Positions 5,276 to 5,277 of a stretch of 5,277 nt of DNA are shown here, in pieces (the first letter of the stretch is position 1; every line of letters starts with the position of its first letter). A program made the translations under genes and the position numbers. The notes below the pieces were generated by a model. That model worked only from the letters and a program-made list of their open reading frames with translations. It had not been told where the DNA came from and did no database searches. Origin of the DNA: Candidatus Pygmaiobacter gallistercoris (lineage in GTDB: Bacteria > Bacillota > Clostridia > Oscillospirales > Ruminococcaceae); the NCBI GenBank assembly GCA_019113125.1, contig DXIA01000126.1, positions 1 to 5,277 on the forward strand, given 5' to 3'.

Positions 5276-5277
5276 CC

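Noticed and set aside
5091..5276. Minus-strand frame of 61 codons running from the right edge through the 14-bp repeats
   Set aside because: It reads through the candidate terminator hairpin and then the repeats, giving repeated LGLRP-type low-complexity sequence, so the openness is best explained by the repeat composition.

Overview
The window looks like chromosomal DNA from a high-GC, Gram-positive gut anaerobe, most likely an uncultured member of the Oscillospirales (Ruminococcaceae/Oscillospiraceae-like Clostridia). This is inferred from four things: the C/G-biased third codon positions; the surface-protein architecture (InlB-like and Ig-like modules, helical repeats, an NTGD-type sorting signal); sigma-A-like promoter and AGGAGG-type ribosome-binding sites; and strong intrinsic terminators. 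The genus cannot be fixed from sequence alone.

Layout. Bases 1-3405 hold the 3' part of a very large cell-wall-anchored surface protein. Its N-terminus, with the expected signal peptide, lies upstream of the window. The visible 1134 residues run from a beta-solenoid-like edge, through an InlB-type module and about five Ig-like beta domains, into a helical stalk with a nearly perfect 210-bp tandem duplication. A final small beta domain and a sortase signal close the protein, and a strong terminator follows at 3416-3448. A well-formed sigma-A promoter (3475-3503) then drives a separate gene at 3537-4493, a membrane-attached GT2 glycosyltransferase of the GtrB/ArnC/DPM1-like class. After it come two tandem GC-rich hairpins (4494-4565) and a long, nearly symmetric terminator (4572-4614). 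The third gene (4666-5094) starts at TTG behind a near-perfect Shine-Dalgarno sequence. It encodes a small, all-helical protein of unknown function.

The last 183 bases carry four 14-bp tandem repeats that begin inside the stop codon of the third gene. Beyond them is a hairpin whose T-run lies on the minus strand, and an open minus-strand frame entering from the right edge stops just before it. This suggests, weakly, the 3' end of a convergent gene.

The three plus-strand genes appear to be separate transcription units, not an operon. The surface protein and the glycosyltransferase both act at the cell envelope, but nothing in the sequence ties them to one pathway. I see no defence system, mobile element, CRISPR array, tRNA or rRNA. 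The most unusual content is in the intergenic repeats and hairpins and in the recent repeat duplication in the surface protein, not in a new multigene system.
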